Shown here piece by piece: positions 62,766 through 64,000 of a stretch of 64,000 bases of DNA. The number at the start of each line of letters is the position of its first letter. Within the stretch, counting starts at the first letter, position 1. The translations under genes were made by a program, and so were the position numbers. Source of the stretch: Eutrophomonas brisbanensis (GTDB taxonomy: Bacteria; Pseudomonadota; Gammaproteobacteria; Burkholderiales; Eutrophovitaceae); contig JAYQIQ010000004.1 in assembly GCA_038141705.1 (NCBI GenBank), positions 1,426,001 to 1,490,000 on the forward strand. Reading direction: 5' to 3'. Below the pieces are notes generated by a model. That model did not search any database, was not told where the DNA came from, and worked only from the letters and a program-made list of their open reading frames with translations.

Positions 62766-63968
62766 ATGCCTTCAATCTCACAACGTTCGAGCGGTCTTGG
62801 AACAGAGAATGCGTTCGTAGTTTTAGCAGAAGTTAGCGAACTTCAGCGGCAAGGTAAGGACATCTTGTCCTTCTGTATTGGGCAACCAGATTTTCCCACC
62901 CCGGAAAATATTCAACGAGCGGGTATTGAGGCGATCAAGGCAGGTAAGCATGGATATACCCCATCAGCTGGAATAGTAGAGGTTAGAGAGGCAATTTGTG
63001 GGTACCTGAACCGAACCAGGGGAACGAGCTTTGAGGCCAATGATATTGTTGTTGGGGCAGGGGCAAAGCCGTTTATTATGTATTCGATTCTCGCTACAAC
63101 GGACTTTGGCAAGGGTGATGAAGTGATATACCCGAACCCTGGTTTCCCGATCTATGAGTCTCAAATTAAAGCGAACGGTGCGGTACCAGTACCTATCCAG
63201 CTTAGAGAGTCCCGTGGCTTTAGTTTTGATCCGAACGAACTCAACGAGAAAATCACTGACCGAACGAAGTTAATAATCTTAAATTCGCCGCAGAACCCGA
63301 CGGGTGGGATCGTTCCTAAGAAAGATCTCCAGTTGATCGTCGACATATTGAAAGATCATCCAAACATTTGGATATTCTCGGATGAAATATATTCTCAGCT
63401 CTGTTACGAAGAGCCTTTTACCTCTATCGCTAGTTTTCCAGAAATGTTGGATAGAACGATCGTCTGTGATGGTGGTTCAAAGACTTGGGCGATGACCGGT
63501 TGGCGGCTAGGGTTTGCGGCTAATCGCGCTCTTGCTCCGGTATTTACTAAGTGGGTGACCAATACCGAGTCCTGTGCTTCACAAATCAGTCAGTGGGCAG
63601 GAGTTGAGGCTTTCAGCGGAGATCAGAGTGGCGCAACTTTTATGCGCGAAAAATTCCTTGAAAGACGTGCGTTGACCGTGGGTCTTCTAAATGATGTCCC
63701 TGGAGTGACTTGCTTGTCGCCGGGTGGCGGGTTTTACGCCTGGCCAAACGTCACTGAGGCTTGTGAGATGATTGGTGTTAAAGATTCCGAGGAATTTAGA
63801 AAACGTCTACTGAATGAAACGGGCGTGGCAGTGTTGGCGGATATCCATTTCGGGCCAAGAGTCCCGGGTGATGGGCAGCATGTGCGATTTAGCTACGCGG
63901 CTTCGAATGAAAATATTTCAGCTGGAATTTCTCGAATGAAGGATTTTATTGTTCGAAACAAGCGCTAG
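62766..63968 (+). CDS. Class I/II PLP-dependent aminotransferase (aspartate aminotransferase-like)
   Basis: The PLP Lys is in DGGSKTWAMTGWRLGF, with NSPQNPTGG, IFSDEIYSQLCYE and VRFSYAAS. At 400 residues it is a complete aminotransferase. The N-terminus IGQPDFPTPENI is typical of the aspartate/alanine-type group. GGGGGAATT lies before ATG 62766. It is divergent from the TRAP genes; the 247-bp gap between holds no gene. It could aminate a keto acid brought by the TRAP system; that is inference. Confidence 0.9.
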   Translation: MPSISQRSSGLGTENAFVVLAEVSELQRQGKDILSFCIGQPDFPTPENIQRAGIEAIKAGKHGYTPSAGIVEVREAICGYLNRTRGTSFEANDIVVGAGAKPFIMYSILATTDFGKGDEVIYPNPGFPIYESQIKANGAVPVPIQLRESRGFSFDPNELNEKITDRTKLIILNSPQNPTGGIVPKKDLQLIVDILKDHPNIWIFSDEIYSQLCYEEPFTSIASFPEMLDRTIVCDGGSKTWAMTGWRLGFAANRALAPVFTKWVTNTESCASQISQWAGVEAFSGDQSGATFMREKFLERRALTVGLLNDVPGVTCLSPGGGFYAWPNVTEACEMIGVKDSEEFRKRLLNETGVAVLADIHFGPRVPGDGQHVRFSYAASNENISAGISRMKDFIVRNKR

Positions 63969-64000
63969 CTTGCGAGTTTCTGCGCGTGTTCTCGGATACT

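Noticed and set aside
1..64000. Wholesale pseudogenisation or programmed frameshifting as reason for the split genes
   Set aside because: The breaks fall in homopolymers, affect essential genes, and the two halves retain all motifs; sequencing error is simpler.
1..64000. CRISPR arrays, insertion sequences, prophage or tRNA genes
   Set aside because: No spaced direct repeats, transposase, integrase or cloverleaf patterns were seen while reading both strands.

Overview
The window looks like a chromosomal segment of a free-living, probably aquatic, Betaproteobacterium (Burkholderiales/Nitrosomonadales-like). The main evidence is gene order. Housekeeping blocks dut-coaBC, rpmB-rpmG, rsmB-DUF3108-purN-purM and hda-HAD-pcnB-folK-dNK-panB-panC are neighbourhoods I associate with betaproteobacteria. 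Base composition is balanced. I saw no tRNA, rRNA, CRISPR array or insertion sequence. About twenty genes are split by single-base indels, mostly one base missing from a homopolymer, and one gene has an in-frame stop. The pattern hits essential genes (pcnB, folK) as often as accessory ones, so I read it as consensus error in an unpolished long-read or metagenomic assembly, and I give merged coordinates.

Layout. 1-9.4 kb: acyl-CoA catabolism (ADH fragment, CaiB CoA-transferase, aldehyde dehydrogenase, MaoC-type hydratase, acyl-CoA dehydrogenase, two SDRs), an enolase-superfamily dehydratase and an MFS carrier. 9.4-17.7 kb: pobA, a GNAT, soxYZ with a divergent thiol-redox protein, an epimerase, a sulfurtransferase, a hydrolase, and DUF2007, SGNH and DUF192 proteins. 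18-21.4 kb: a lanthanide-type PQQ alcohol dehydrogenase, a XoxJ-like binding protein and a XoxG-like cytochrome c. 21.4-28 kb: dut, coaBC, a Gld-type ABC system and a secreted metallo-beta-lactamase-fold hydrolase. 28-42.4 kb: ribosomal proteins, a desaturase, purine, poly(A), folate and pantothenate genes, with btuCD inserted, then ghrA. 42.4-53 kb: acyl-CoA ligase, livHMGF and a beta-oxidation cluster. 53-56 kb: a membrane protein, a BT1-like carrier and a 2-keto-4-pentenoate hydratase-like enzyme. 56-59 kb: a second XoxJ-like binding protein followed by exbB-exbD-tonB. 59-64 kb: a TRAP transporter and an aminotransferase.

How it works together. The cell appears to oxidise an alcohol (methanol or another small alcohol) in the periplasm through the PQQ enzyme and its cytochrome, and to take up and activate organic acids through Liv, TRAP and MFS carriers, acyl-CoA ligase/transferase and beta-oxidation. 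The most interesting accessory signals are the short-loop lanthanide-type PQQ dehydrogenase, the XoxJ paralogue joined to a private TonB system, the strongly translated secreted metallohydrolase with a structured leader, and orphan soxYZ. Together these may be pieces of one periplasmic quinoprotein system, which is inference.
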